A DNA stretch of 44,364 nucleotides from B4-G1 sp964393895 (GTDB lineage Bacteria; Chloroflexota; Anaerolineae; B4-G1): the NCBI GenBank assembly GCA_964393895.1, contig CAYMWP010000020.1, positions 1 through 44,364 of the forward strand, written 5' to 3'. The position numbers were made by a program, and so were the translations under genes. This document shows positions 32,424-40,941 of this stretch, in pieces. Positions within the stretch are counted from its first letter, which is position 1. The number at the start of each line of letters is the position of its first letter. A model generated the notes under the pieces. It ran no database searches and was not told the origin of the DNA. It saw nothing but the letters and a program-made list of their open reading frames with translations.

Positions 32424-33731
32424 ATGTCTAGCGTCATCACCGTGGTGGGCGGGGGGTTGGCCGGGAGCGAGGCCGCCTGGCAGATTGCCGAGCGGGGCGT
32501 GGACGTGCTCCTGTACGAGATGCGCCCCCACCAGACGACGCCCGCTCACGTCAGCGGCCGGCTGGCCGAACTGGTCTGCTCCAACAGCCTCGGCTCCGAC
32601 CTGCCCGACCGGGCGGCCGGGCTCTTGAAGAACGAACTGCGCTACCTGCGCTCGCTGGTATTGGCCTGCGCCGACCAGGCGCGCGTGCCGGCCGGCGGCG
32701 CGCTGGCGGTGGACCGGGAACTGTTCTCCGCCGAGGTCACTCGCCGCGTCGAGGCTCACCCGCGCATCTGTCTCGTGCGCGAGCAAGTGACGGCGATCCC
32801 CGATGGGCCGGTTGTCGTCGCCACCGGCCCTCTCACCTCAGAACCCTTGGCCAAGGCCATCGCCGTGCTGGCCGGTCAGGAACACCTCTATTTTTACGAC
32901 GCCCTGGCCCCCATCGTGGCCGCCGATTCGATTGATATGTCCGTTGCCTTCCGCGCTTCCCGCTACGGCAAGGGAGACGCCGACTATATCAACTGCCCGC
33001 TGACGGAGGAGGAGTACGTCCGCTTCGTCGAAGAGCTGGCGGCGGCGGAGTGCATCCCGCTGCGCTCATTCGAGCAGGAGCCGGACCGCTTCTTCGAGGG
33101 CTGCCTGGCGGTGGAGGTGATGGCGGCGCGTGGAAGGGACACCCTGGCCTTTGGGCCGCTCCGCCCGGTCGGGCTGACCGATCCACGCACCGGGAAGCGA
33201 CCCCACGCCGTGGTGCAGTTGCGGCAGGATAACCTGGCCGGGACGCTCTACAATATCGTCGGCTTCCAGACCAATCTGCGCTACGGCGAGCAGGAGCGGG
33301 TGTTCCGCCTCATCCCGGGGTTGGAACGGGCCGAGTTCGTGCGCTTTGGGCACATGCACCGCAACACTTTTATCAATGCGCCACTCCTATTGGAGCCGAC
33401 GATGGAATTCCGCGCCCGGCCGGGACTCTTTTTCGCCGGGCAGATCACGGGCGTGGAGGGATACGTGGGCAGCGTCGGCAGTGGGTGGGTGGCGGGGGTC
33501 AACGCGGCCCGCTTTGTGCTGGGGCAGGAGCCGCTGCTGCTGCCACGGGCGACGATGCTGGGGGCGCTGTGTCATTATGTGAGCCGCGCGGAACCGGAAT
33601 CGTTCCAGCCGATGAAGGCCAACTTTGGCTTGATGCCGCCCCTTGCGCCGCCGGTGCGCAACAAGCGGGAACGATGCCGGGCTTACGCGGCGCGGGCGTT
33701 GGATGCGCTTAAATCACTTGTTTTAACATAG
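32424..33731 (+). CDS. trmFO: TrmFO, folate-dependent tRNA m5U54 methyltransferase
   Basis: A 435-aa FAD protein. The dinucleotide-binding motif VVGGGLAGSEAAWQIAE opens the protein, followed by LYEMRP, CSNSLGSD and GLLKNELR, which are diagnostic for TrmFO (formerly Gid). Conserved C-terminal stretches include NTFINAPLLLEPT and FAGQITGVEGYVGS. TrmFO makes 5-methyluridine at position 54 of tRNA using methylene-THF and FAD, in place of SAM-dependent TrmA. GAGGAG lies before ATG 32424. Length is normal for the family. It links with the folate enzyme at 2248 only by pathway. Confidence 0.96.
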   Translation: MSSVITVVGGGLAGSEAAWQIAERGVDVLLYEMRPHQTTPAHVSGRLAELVCSNSLGSDLPDRAAGLLKNELRYLRSLVLACADQARVPAGGALAVDRELFSAEVTRRVEAHPRICLVREQVTAIPDGPVVVATGPLTSEPLAKAIAVLAGQEHLYFYDALAPIVAADSIDMSVAFRASRYGKGDADYINCPLTEEEYVRFVEELAAAECIPLRSFEQEPDRFFEGCLAVEVMAARGRDTLAFGPLRPVGLTDPRTGKRPHAVVQLRQDNLAGTLYNIVGFQTNLRYGEQERVFRLIPGLERAEFVRFGHMHRNTFINAPLLLEPTMEFRARPGLFFAGQITGVEGYVGSVGSGWVAGVNAARFVLGQEPLLLPRATMLGALCHYVSRAEPESFQPMKANFGLMPPLAPPVRNKRERCRAYAARALDALKSLVLT

Positions 33732-33759
33732 TAATTATCGTGTGGGGAGGGTGTGCATT

Positions 33760-34662
33760 GTGAAGCATCTTGAAAGGCCATATCGGGCTATGCGCATAGT
33801 TTTGCTGTTCTGCCTCTTGCTCTGCACATTCTCACTCGCAGCGTGCAGCGAGCCCGAACCGCTGATCTTTGATGGCGAGGCGGCCTACGCCCACGTCGAG
33901 GCTCAGTGTGACCTGGGCTTTCGCCCTACCGGGTCGGACGCCGGTTGGGCCACCGGCGATTACATCATCTCTTACCTGGAGGAGCAGGGTTGGACGGTCG
34001 AGACAGAAGAGTTCACCTATCGCGACACGCCCGTGCGCAACATCGTCGGTCGGGTGGGGGAGGGGCCGGTGATCGTGCTGGGCGCCCACTATGACACCCG
34101 CCTCAGCGCCGACGAGGAGGATCCCAGCGTCCCCGTGATGGGGGCCAACGATGGGGCATCTGGCGTGGCCGTGTTGCTGGAACTGGCCCGCACACTGGAC
34201 CGGGACAAGTTGCAGCGCCAGGTCTGGCTGGCCTTTTTCGACGCCGAGGACAATGGTCGTCTCGGTGGCTGGGAGTGGTGTGTCGGCTCCGGCTATATGG
34301 CCGCCCACCTGGAGATTATGCCCGAGGCGGTCGTCGTCGTGGACATGATCGGGGACGCCGACCAGCAGTTGTTCCTGGAGCGCAACTCGGATCCGGCGCT
34401 GCAGACGCGCCTGTGGGAGATCGGCGCGACCTTGGGCTATACCGACACGTATATCTCCCAGTACCGCTGGGCGATGTACGACGATCACGTCCCCTTTGCC
34501 CAGCGGGGCATCCCCGCCGTAGACATCATTGACTTTGACTATCCCTACTGGCATACCACGCAGGATACCCGCGACAAGGTGAGCGCGATCAGCCTGGAGC
34601 GGGTGGGGCGAGTGGTGGAGGTGTGGCTGGAGGGGATGGGGGAGGTGGGGGAGAAACGATGA
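33760..34662 (+). CDS. M28-family lipoprotein, glutaminyl-cyclase-like
   Basis: A 300-aa predicted lipoprotein: signal peptide with lipobox SLAAC (Cys 29). The zinc-peptidase fold shows HYDTR (about 110), GANDGASGVAVLLELAR (Asp 131), FFDAEDNGR (Glu 163 or Asp 164) and YPYWHTTQDT (His near 272). The DxED-type third motif and the WHTTQDT end are closer to glutaminyl-peptide cyclotransferases (M28-like, single zinc) than to classical aminopeptidases. Such enzymes cyclise N-terminal Gln to pyroglutamate on exported proteins. The GTG at 33760 has GGGGAGGG 8 nt upstream; ATG 33790 is an alternative. It overlaps the next gene by 4 nt (ATGA). Confidence 0.83.
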   Translation: MKHLERPYRAMRIVLLFCLLLCTFSLAACSEPEPLIFDGEAAYAHVEAQCDLGFRPTGSDAGWATGDYIISYLEEQGWTVETEEFTYRDTPVRNIVGRVGEGPVIVLGAHYDTRLSADEEDPSVPVMGANDGASGVAVLLELARTLDRDKLQRQVWLAFFDAEDNGRLGGWEWCVGSGYMAAHLEIMPEAVVVVDMIGDADQQLFLERNSDPALQTRLWEIGATLGYTDTYISQYRWAMYDDHVPFAQRGIPAVDIIDFDYPYWHTTQDTRDKVSAISLERVGRVVEVWLEGMGEVGEKR

Positions 34663-35342
34663 GCGTGACAGTCGTAACCGATTTTTCGCTCTCGCTCGAG
34701 GTGGAGCATGTCTTGCGTGGGCAGGGCATTGACCCCGGCCGTGCCCGTCCAGAGCTTTTCGCGATGGCGCGGGATGTGCTCGACGAGGCACGGTCGCTGA
34801 TCGCTCCGGCCGCGCTGTACACACTCCTGCCCGTGCACGAATTTGAACACCAGCGGGCGACGCTGGACGGCGGCGCTGTCTTTGAGGGGCCGCTGGTCGC
34901 TCGCGCGCTGGCAGGGGCCGAGGAGGTCGCGCTGGCCGTGTGCACCGTCGGGCCGGCGCTGGACGAACGGGTAGCGGTGCTGTTTGCGGAGGAACCGGTG
35001 CGGGCGATGGCGTTGGATGGGGCCGGCATCGGGGCCGTGGGATTGGTGGCCCAGCTGATCGGCGAGCGGGTGCGTGAGGAGGCCGAGGCGCGCGGATCGA
35101 GGATCGGTATGCGCGCCGAGCCTGGGCAAGAGGGGTGGGAGATTTGGCAGCAGCGCGTGCTCTTGGGGCTGCTGCCGACTGAAGAGATCAGCGTTCAACT
35201 GACCGACAGTTGCCTCATGCTGCCGCGCAAGTCGCTCTCTTTCGCCGTCGGGCTGGGGCCAGAGATGCGACCCGACGCCGTCACCTGCGACTTTTGTTCC
35301 AAGCGAGAGCGTTGCCAATGGCGCACGCGCAGTGATAGTTAG
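34659..35342 (+). CDS. Methionine-synthase-activation-domain-like protein with C-terminal Cys motif
   Basis: A 227-aa cytosolic protein. The region with EVEHVLRGQGIDP, then EEVALAVCTVGPALDERV, ALDGAGIGAVGLVAQ, and TDSCLMLPRKSLSFAVGLGP has the layout of the vitamin-B12-dependent methionine synthase activation domain in stand-alone form. The real MetH activation domain binds SAM and re-methylates cob(II)alamin. The C-terminus adds CDFCSKRERC, a C-x2-C-x4-C motif that could hold Fe-S or zinc. No corrinoid protein or methyltransferase is nearby. It is translationally coupled to the M28 lipoprotein by ATGA. Family resemblance is good; the actual role is unknown. Confidence 0.78.
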   Translation: MSVTVVTDFSLSLEVEHVLRGQGIDPGRARPELFAMARDVLDEARSLIAPAALYTLLPVHEFEHQRATLDGGAVFEGPLVARALAGAEEVALAVCTVGPALDERVAVLFAEEPVRAMALDGAGIGAVGLVAQLIGERVREEAEARGSRIGMRAEPGQEGWEIWQQRVLLGLLPTEEISVQLTDSCLMLPRKSLSFAVGLGPEMRPDAVTCDFCSKRERCQWRTRSDS

Positions 35343-35380
35343 TCCCGGCCCAGATCTGACATAGATCAAGGCGAGTTGCT

Positions 35381-36727
35381 ATGACATCACATCAGTTATC
35401 GCGCCGCACCAAGCTCTTGTACGGTTTTGGAGACATCGGATTTAGCCTGACGACCACCATCATTGGCGCCTACTTTGCCATTTTCCTAACCGACGTCGTG
35501 GGTATCGCTCCCCGCGTCGCCGCCGCCGCCATCTTTGTCGGGCGCAGTTGGGACTATGTCAACGACCCGCTCGTGGGCTACATCTCGGATCGCACCCGGA
35601 CACGTTGGGGGCGGCGGCGACCCTTTTTGCTCTTTGGGCCGCTGCCCTTTGCCCTGGCCTTTGCCCTCATGTGGGTCCGTCCGCCGTGGGAGGGCGACCT
35701 GGCGCTGGCCGTTTACTATGCCGTCGCCTACGTCCTCTTCGACGCCGCTGCCACCCTGGTCTATATGCCTTACTTTGCGCTCACCCCGGAACTGACGTCG
35801 GACTATGACGAGCGCACGGCGCTCACTTCCTACCGCATGTTCTTTTCCATCGTCGGCAGCTTGATCTCGTTCATTCTCCCTTTGATGATCGTCGGCACAT
35901 TCGCGCCAGAAAACGCGCCTCGCGTGCTGACGATGGGTTTGATCTTTGGCATCGCCAGCGCGTTGCCTTTGCTGCTCACTTTTTTCGGCACGCGAGAGCG
36001 CCAGGAATATGCGCAACAGGAGCAACCCGGTCTGCTCCAGTCGCTGCAGGCGGCGCTAAAGAATCGTCCCTTCGTCTTTGGCCTGGTCATCTTTTTGCTG
36101 ACGTGGGTTGCCGTGGATATACTCCAATCCACGCTGCTCTATTTCGTCAAGTACGTCGTGCGACGTGAACCCCAGAGCGACTTGATCATGGGCACGATCT
36201 TTGTCACCGCCATCCTTGCTTTGCCCTTCTGGGAGTGGACCTCTCGGCACTGGAACAAGCGCTGGGCCTACGTCGTCGGGATCGCGTTCTGGGCGGTCGT
36301 GCAGATGGTGATGATCACGCTTAGTCCCTCGAGCGGCATGGGGCTGCTGCTCTCCCTGTGCGTCCTGGCCGGCATCGGGGTGGCGGCCGCGCACGTCATC
36401 CCCTGGGCCATCATCCCCGACGCCATCGAGTGGGACGAGCTGCAGACCGGAGAGCGGCACGAGGGCACGTTCTACAGCCTGATCACGCTGATGAAAAAGG
36501 TGTCCTCTTCGATGGCGATCCCGCTGGTGCTCCTGCTCCTCGACGTAACCGGCTACGTGCCCAACGCGGCCCAGCAGCCTGCCAACGCGCTCCTCGGTAT
36601 CCGTATCGTGATCGGGCCGATACCGGCTGTGCTCTTGTGCGCGGGCATCCTGTTCGCCGTGCTGTATCCACTGAGCCGAGAGCAGCACGCCCAAATTGTG
36701 CAAGAGCTCGAAGAGCGGCGAAATTGA
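35381..36727 (+). CDS. MFS transporter, GPH (glycoside-pentoside-hexuronide) type
   Basis: A 448-aa protein with about 12 transmembrane helices. The opening LLYGFGDIGFSLTTTIIGAYF, the motif RSWDYVNDPLVGYISDRTRTRWGRRRPFLL and IPWAIIPDAIEWDELQTGERHEG are typical of the GPH cation:sugar symporter family (MelB-like). Members import sugars with H+ or Na+; the conserved Asp in helix II (WDYVNDP) is part of the cation site. The substrate is not predictable, and related Chloroflexi proteins may act on lipids. It follows the B12-like gene by 38 nt and precedes the GNAT-like gene by 10 nt. Confidence 0.9.
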   Translation: MTSHQLSRRTKLLYGFGDIGFSLTTTIIGAYFAIFLTDVVGIAPRVAAAAIFVGRSWDYVNDPLVGYISDRTRTRWGRRRPFLLFGPLPFALAFALMWVRPPWEGDLALAVYYAVAYVLFDAAATLVYMPYFALTPELTSDYDERTALTSYRMFFSIVGSLISFILPLMIVGTFAPENAPRVLTMGLIFGIASALPLLLTFFGTRERQEYAQQEQPGLLQSLQAALKNRPFVFGLVIFLLTWVAVDILQSTLLYFVKYVVRREPQSDLIMGTIFVTAILALPFWEWTSRHWNKRWAYVVGIAFWAVVQMVMITLSPSSGMGLLLSLCVLAGIGVAAAHVIPWAIIPDAIEWDELQTGERHEGTFYSLITLMKKVSSSMAIPLVLLLLDVTGYVPNAAQQPANALLGIRIVIGPIPAVLLCAGILFAVLYPLSREQHAQIVQELEERRN

Positions 36728-36737
36728 TGGAGGGTAT

Positions 36738-37874
36738 ATGAGCGCCATTGAAATTCATCCCGTCCGCACGGCCAGGGAGCGACGCGCGTTTCTCACCTTT
36801 CCCTGGCGCATCTACCGCGACGACCCGCTGTGGGTGCCTCCCCTGCTGCCCGAACGGGCCAGGACGATTGATCCGCGGCGCGGCGCTTTTTTCAAGCGCG
36901 GCGGTGAGGCCGAGTTCTTCGTCGCCTGGCGTGAGGGCAGGCCAGTGGGCACCGTCTGCGCGGCGGAAGACAGATTCGCCAACGAGCAACGCGACAGGCG
37001 CGAGTGTGTGTTCGGCTTCTTCGAGTACGTCGCGGAGTACGGCGTCGCCGAGGCGCTGCTTGGCCGCGTCGTAGCGTGGGCCAGACAGCGCGAGCTGAAC
37101 GCACTCTTTGGCCCGTTCAACCTGGACTATGAGGACAGTTACGGCGTGCTCGTCGAGGGGCGCGACCGACCGCCGGCGTTGCTCTGCGGGCACACGCCTC
37201 CGTACTACCAGGGCTTTATGGAGCGTTTCGGTTTCCGGCCGGCGCGAGGGGACAATCTGGCCTTTGCCATAGACGCGGACGCGACCACGCCATCCGCACG
37301 GCGTCTCTTCCGCCTGGCTGACAGGCTCCGCGAGCGGCGTGGGATCGTCGTGCGTGGGGCCGACTTGGCCCACTGGGATGAGGAGGTTGACCGGATATAT
37401 CACCTGATCAATATCGCTCTGGCCCACCTCCCCGACCACATCGGCTGGCACCGGGATACGTTGGAGGCGTCGCTGGCTTCTTTCCGCGACCTGGCCGACC
37501 CCGAGCTGATCCTCTTTGCCGAGGTGAATGGGGAAACTGTGGGTTGGCTGCCCGGCATCGCCAACCTGAACGAGGCTCTCATCCACGCCAACGGGCTGCG
37601 CTACCCCTGGGACTATGCCAAGCTGTGGTACCATATGCGTCGCCAGCCCGACTGCCTGGCGGTCAAGAGCGTCCTGGTGTTGCCCGAGTATTGGGGCAGC
37701 GGCGTCAGTGTGCTGCTCTTTGCGGAGATGGGCCGGCGCGCCCAGGCCAAGGGGTTCAAGTGGCTCGACTTGTCACTCACGTCGGAGGACAATCCGCATA
37801 CGCCTATTCTGGCCGAGCGGATGGGGGCCAAGCTGTACAAGCGTTACCGCGTCTACCGGCTGATGATAGTGTGA
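36738..37874 (+). CDS. Large GNAT-like N-acetyltransferase family protein
   Basis: A 378-aa protein. The N-terminal half begins with AIEIHPVRTARERRAFLTFPW and WVPPLLPE; the C-terminal half has FAEVNGETVGWLPGI and VLPEYWGSGVSVLLFAEMGRRA, the acetyl-CoA-binding A motif of GNAT proteins (usually Q/R-x-x-G-x-G/A, here YWGSGVS). It resembles uncharacterised 'YghO-like' twin-GNAT proteins. Acceptor unknown. GGAGGG lies before ATG 36738. It is last in its strand run and is separated from the convergent amidohydrolase gene by a heptamer repeat. Confidence 0.8.
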   Translation: MSAIEIHPVRTARERRAFLTFPWRIYRDDPLWVPPLLPERARTIDPRRGAFFKRGGEAEFFVAWREGRPVGTVCAAEDRFANEQRDRRECVFGFFEYVAEYGVAEALLGRVVAWARQRELNALFGPFNLDYEDSYGVLVEGRDRPPALLCGHTPPYYQGFMERFGFRPARGDNLAFAIDADATTPSARRLFRLADRLRERRGIVVRGADLAHWDEEVDRIYHLINIALAHLPDHIGWHRDTLEASLASFRDLADPELILFAEVNGETVGWLPGIANLNEALIHANGLRYPWDYAKLWYHMRRQPDCLAVKSVLVLPEYWGSGVSVLLFAEMGRRAQAKGFKWLDLSLTSEDNPHTPILAERMGAKLYKRYRVYRLMIV

Positions 37875-37880
37875 GAAGTG

Positions 37881-37915
37881 AAACGTCAAACGTCAAACGT
37901 CAAACGTCAAACGTC
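37881..37915. repeat. Heptanucleotide repeat at the end of the CYTH-fusion gene
   Basis: Five exact copies of AAACGTC. The array overlaps the last three codons and the stop of the - strand fusion gene (AIDV, stop), so it defines that protein's C-terminus. Confidence 0.9.
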
Positions 37916-39886
37916 AATCGCCAGCTCGACGTATTCCTGCTTTACCAATTCCTGTTCCTGCACCTGGAACAGTTCCAATAGTTCGCCGATCATTGCTGCC
38001 TTGCGCTCGGCATCCTGCTTCGACCAGGTGCGGCTCTTGATCTCTAGGAACGTGCCCGGCAACTTGGGCTCGATCAGGCGATCGAGGTTGATGGCAAAGT
38101 CGGTCCCGCCGTAGCGAATGCGGTAGCGGCGCCGCTCCTTGTGCACCTCTATTTCGGCCTCCGGCTTGAAATACTCGCGGTAGAAGCGCAGGCTGCGCGT
38201 CGCGGGGGCGTCGAAGCGGGAGCGAGAGAGCAGCACCGATCTGGCGTACTCGCGGTCCTTACCCTCGCTGGTCATTGTCAGCCGGCAGACCACGTCCTGA
38301 ACCTCGCCATCCTGGTCCAACAACTCGTCCTCCCGGTAGCGCAGCCGGTTGTGCCAGGGGTCGTCGAACAGAAAGTAGGTATCGTACTGGCGGCGGCACG
38401 AGGGCTTGATGATCGTGATCTCCGAGTTATCCAGCAGGCTTTCTATTGAGGCGTCCTCGGCCAGGCGCACTTTGACCTGAATCTCGAACGTCTTTTTCTG
38501 GGCCACCTGGCCGATGACGAGCAGTTTGCTGAGCACGCTCTCTTCGCGTTGGATGAGAAAGGCGTCAATCTTGCGGGCGATGATGTCCGCCTCGGCCGCC
38601 AGGGCTTGTTCGTCCAGCGTGAGCAGTCGCCGCTCCCGCATGAGCCACTGACCCTGGCACATCACGTCTCTCACATCGCTCCCCTTGGCGGCATAGATCA
38701 GTTGAGCGTACAGGGCGTCGGAATCCCGTGCGAACTTGGGAGTATTGTGGACAGAGCGCAGGTCTACGACGGCGACGTCGGCCCGCTTGCCCGGCTCCAG
38801 CGATCCGACCGCATCAGCGATGTGCAGCGCCCGCGCCCCGCCGATGGTCGCCAGCGCCAACGACTGCCGCGCGGGAAGGGCCGTGGGGTCGGAGGCCACG
38901 CCCTTGGCCAATATGGCCGCCAGCCGCACCTCCTCCCACATATCGAGGTCGTTGTTGCTGGCCGGCCCATCGGTGCCGATGCCCACGTCGAGCCCGATTT
39001 CCAGCATGCGCGTCACCGGCGCGAACCCGCTGGCCAATTTGAGGTTGCTGGTGGGGTTGTGCGCCACGCCGACCCCGTGGTGCAGCAGTGTGTGCATCTC
39101 GCCCTCGTCCAGGTGGACGCAGTGAGCGGCCGTGACCCGGGCCTCAAAGACGTTGTGCTTCTTCACCCAGGGCACCATCGGCATCCCGTACATGGCCCGG
39201 TGTTCCTCCACCTCTTGCGCGGTCTCGGCAATGTGGATGTGCAGCGGTACGTCGAACTCTAGCGCCAATTGGGCGCAGGTTCGTAATAGTTCGGGCGTCG
39301 TCGTGTAGGGGGCGTGCGGGCCGACCGCCGGCGTGATCAGGGAGTGACCCTTCCAGCGTTGAATAAAGTCACGCGTGTGCTCCAGGCTCTCGTCGTAACT
39401 GAGCGCGTCGGGCGAGGGGAACTGGAGCACCGTCTCGGCGCACACGGCCCGCAGGCCGGCCCGGGCGGTGGCGTCGGCTACGGCCTCCTCGTAGTAGTAC
39501 ATGTCGGCAAAGCAGGTCGTGCCGGAGCGGATCATCTCGGCGCAGGCCAGTTGCGTCCCCAACCAACAGAAATCGGGTCGCACGAACTCGTGCTCCACCG
39601 GCATTATATAGCCCATCAGCCAGACGTCCAGGCGCAGGTCGTCGGCCAATCCGCGGAGCAGTGTCATCGGTGCGTGGGTGTGGGCGTTGATCAGGCCCGG
39701 AATGACGGCGCAGTCAGCGCAGTCCACCACCTCGTCTGCGCTGTACGCGGCCGCGATCCGATCCGCCGGGCCCACAGCCTGGATGTTCCCATCGCTGATG
39801 GCGACAGCGCCGGGGGCGAAGATGTCAAAATCGTCGTTCATCGTGGCGACGCTGCCGCCGGTCAGAATCACGTCAACTTGGGTCAT
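37907..39886 (-). CDS. Amidohydrolase (MtaD/SAH-deaminase type) fused to a CYTH domain
   Basis: A 659-aa fusion. Residues 1-445 are a metal-dependent amidohydrolase of the MtaD/TrzN group: metal ligands NAHTH (69, 71), HIHIAE (218), AHCVHL (255) and GTDG (Asp 306), plus GPHAPYTT. The group deaminates methylthioadenosine, S-adenosylhomocysteine or related compounds. Residues 465-659 form a CYTH (triphosphate tunnel) domain: FEIQVKVRL in the place of ExExK (Gln 470 replaces the second Glu), RYREDE, CRLTMTSEGK, AEIEVHKERRR and FLEIKSRTW. CYTH proteins hydrolyse or cyclise nucleoside or inorganic triphosphates. CGGAGGAA precedes ATG 39886. The fusion is unusual; its substrate is unknown. Confidence 0.88.
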   Translation of the reverse strand: MTQVDVILTGGSVATMNDDFDIFAPGAVAISDGNIQAVGPADRIAAAYSADEVVDCADCAVIPGLINAHTHAPMTLLRGLADDLRLDVWLMGYIMPVEHEFVRPDFCWLGTQLACAEMIRSGTTCFADMYYYEEAVADATARAGLRAVCAETVLQFPSPDALSYDESLEHTRDFIQRWKGHSLITPAVGPHAPYTTTPELLRTCAQLALEFDVPLHIHIAETAQEVEEHRAMYGMPMVPWVKKHNVFEARVTAAHCVHLDEGEMHTLLHHGVGVAHNPTSNLKLASGFAPVTRMLEIGLDVGIGTDGPASNNDLDMWEEVRLAAILAKGVASDPTALPARQSLALATIGGARALHIADAVGSLEPGKRADVAVVDLRSVHNTPKFARDSDALYAQLIYAAKGSDVRDVMCQGQWLMRERRLLTLDEQALAAEADIIARKIDAFLIQREESVLSKLLVIGQVAQKKTFEIQVKVRLAEDASIESLLDNSEITIIKPSCRRQYDTYFLFDDPWHNRLRYREDELLDQDGEVQDVVCRLTMTSEGKDREYARSVLLSRSRFDAPATRSLRFYREYFKPEAEIEVHKERRRYRIRYGGTDFAINLDRLIEPKLPGTFLEIKSRTWSKQDAERKAAMIGELLELFQVQEQELVKQEYVELAIDV

Positions 39887-39912
39887 GGTTATTCCTCCGT
39901 TTATTTGACCAC

Positions 39913-39941
39913 ATTATAGCCCCAATCAAACCACAGGGCAA
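39913..39941 (-). promoter_or_regulatory. Promoter of the amidohydrolase-CYTH gene
   Basis: On the - strand TTGCCC, 17 nt, TATAAT, about 20 nt before the Shine-Dalgarno. Confidence 0.75.
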
Positions 39942-39983
39942 TTTTCGCGGCGCCGTAGCAGTTGAGGACAGATGGCTCGCCGC

Positions 39984-40036
39984 CACCGCGCGGAGCGTTG
40001 AAACTGACACTCAAAACCTGTTAGAAACAGGTTGCT
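39984..40036. repeat. Dispersed palindromic repeat, copy 2 (inverted)
   Basis: Reverse complement of the repeat at 1-66: GAGCGTTGAAA, CTGACACTC, then the stem-loop AACCTGTT-aga-AACAGGTT (40015-40033). It lies in the gap between divergent amidohydrolase and PadR genes. Confidence 0.75.
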
Positions 40037-40110
40037 CAAGTGCGTTTGTGGTATTGGCCGATGGTTTCCACCATTGGCTTTGTCCCAGACGTGTCACTTG
40101 CGAATCAGAG

Positions 40111-40139
40111 TTGTTAGTTCTAACGAGTAGTGGTATAAT
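40111..40139 (+). promoter_or_regulatory. PadR gene promoter with overlapping palindrome
   Basis: TTGTTA, 17 nt, TATAAT preceded by TGG (extended -10). GTTAG-tt-CTAAC (40113-40124) overlaps the -35 and the spacer, a natural place for autorepression. It excludes the open-frame start at 40140. Confidence 0.72.
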
Positions 40140-40169
40140 ATGATAGATTGCTATAACAGAATATATATA

Positions 40170-40760
40170 ATGGAACGTGATATGGCTAGAGTTGTAAGTA
40201 TTCGTCATTTGATTTTAGGCTTGCTGATCCAACAATCCATGTCCGGCTATGACATCAAGCGTTCTCTAAAGAGCCTAAGTTGGCTGATTGACAGCCCAAG
40301 CTATGGCAGTATCTATTCTGCTCTGCGCGCTTTGCGAGAAGATGGACTGGTGACTATACAGGAGACGCCCTGCCAGGACAAATCGCCCCGCAAGGTCTAC
40401 ACCATCGAGGATGCTGGCAGACAAGCACTGCGAGAGTGGGTAGGTCAACCAGCCGCGCCAGATATCTCGCTGAAAACCTTTGTGATGCATTTGATTCTGG
40501 CTGGCAGCTTCTCACATACCGGGTTGATCGCCCACCTCCAGCAACGGCGCTCACAGGTGGCAGCCCATCATACCACTCTGAAGCAGATCGCCGAGACGGT
40601 GGATGGGACAACGGACTCTGGGCAGCGTCTTACGTTTGACTATGGGTTGACTCTAGCGACTGCCGAGTTAGCCTGGCTGGATAGGATGCTAGAGCAGTCA
40701 TCTCAACAACCACTGCCTGTGGAGGTCGTGCAGGGCGATGGGGTCGCTTTGGCCGCCTAA
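40170..40760 (+). CDS. PadR family transcriptional regulator
   Basis: A 196-aa regulator. The N-terminal winged helix (RHLILGLLIQQSMSGYDIKRSL, GSIYSALRALREDGLV, then a wing with SPRKVYTIEDAGRQAL) is typical of PadR. The C-terminal helical part (about 95-190) is the VirR/PadR-C-like dimerisation domain, with a long helix HHTTLKQIAETVDG. PadR proteins repress genes for detoxification or efflux in response to small ligands. No transporter lies next to it, so self-regulation or the divergent amidohydrolase are the visible candidates. The start is uncertain between ATG 40170 and ATG 40182; neither has a strong Shine-Dalgarno. Confidence 0.88.
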   Translation: MERDMARVVSIRHLILGLLIQQSMSGYDIKRSLKSLSWLIDSPSYGSIYSALRALREDGLVTIQETPCQDKSPRKVYTIEDAGRQALREWVGQPAAPDISLKTFVMHLILAGSFSHTGLIAHLQQRRSQVAAHHTTLKQIAETVDGTTDSGQRLTFDYGLTLATAELAWLDRMLEQSSQQPLPVEVVQGDGVALAA

Positions 40761-40767
40761 GCCTATA

Positions 40768-40933
40768 TTTCGCACTTTGAGATTTATCGTGTGGGCGGGG
40801 TTCGTAGTCAGCCACGGACGGATACCGTGTATCCGCGCGTAGCGGAGTGGCGTCCGACGGCACTCTACTTCGTTCCGGACGGATGTCTGCATCCGCGCTT
40901 ACTACGAACACTTGCTATCATAAAGTGCGGAAA
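40768..40933. repeat. Composite repeat copy B, module 1
   Basis: Same orientation as 22699-22851 and closely similar, with TTTCGCACT (40768-40776) at the left and AGTGCGGAA (40924-40932) at the right. It begins 8 nt after the PadR stop. This and module 2 account for the gene-free stretch 40761-41139. Confidence 0.88.
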
Positions 40934-40941
40934 ACAGGCCA

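Noticed and set aside
30718..32424. Long open frame (568 codons) on the - strand opposite the beta-helix protein
   Set aside because: Same cause: antisense of Asp-rich repeats. The + frame has signal peptide, domains and terminator.
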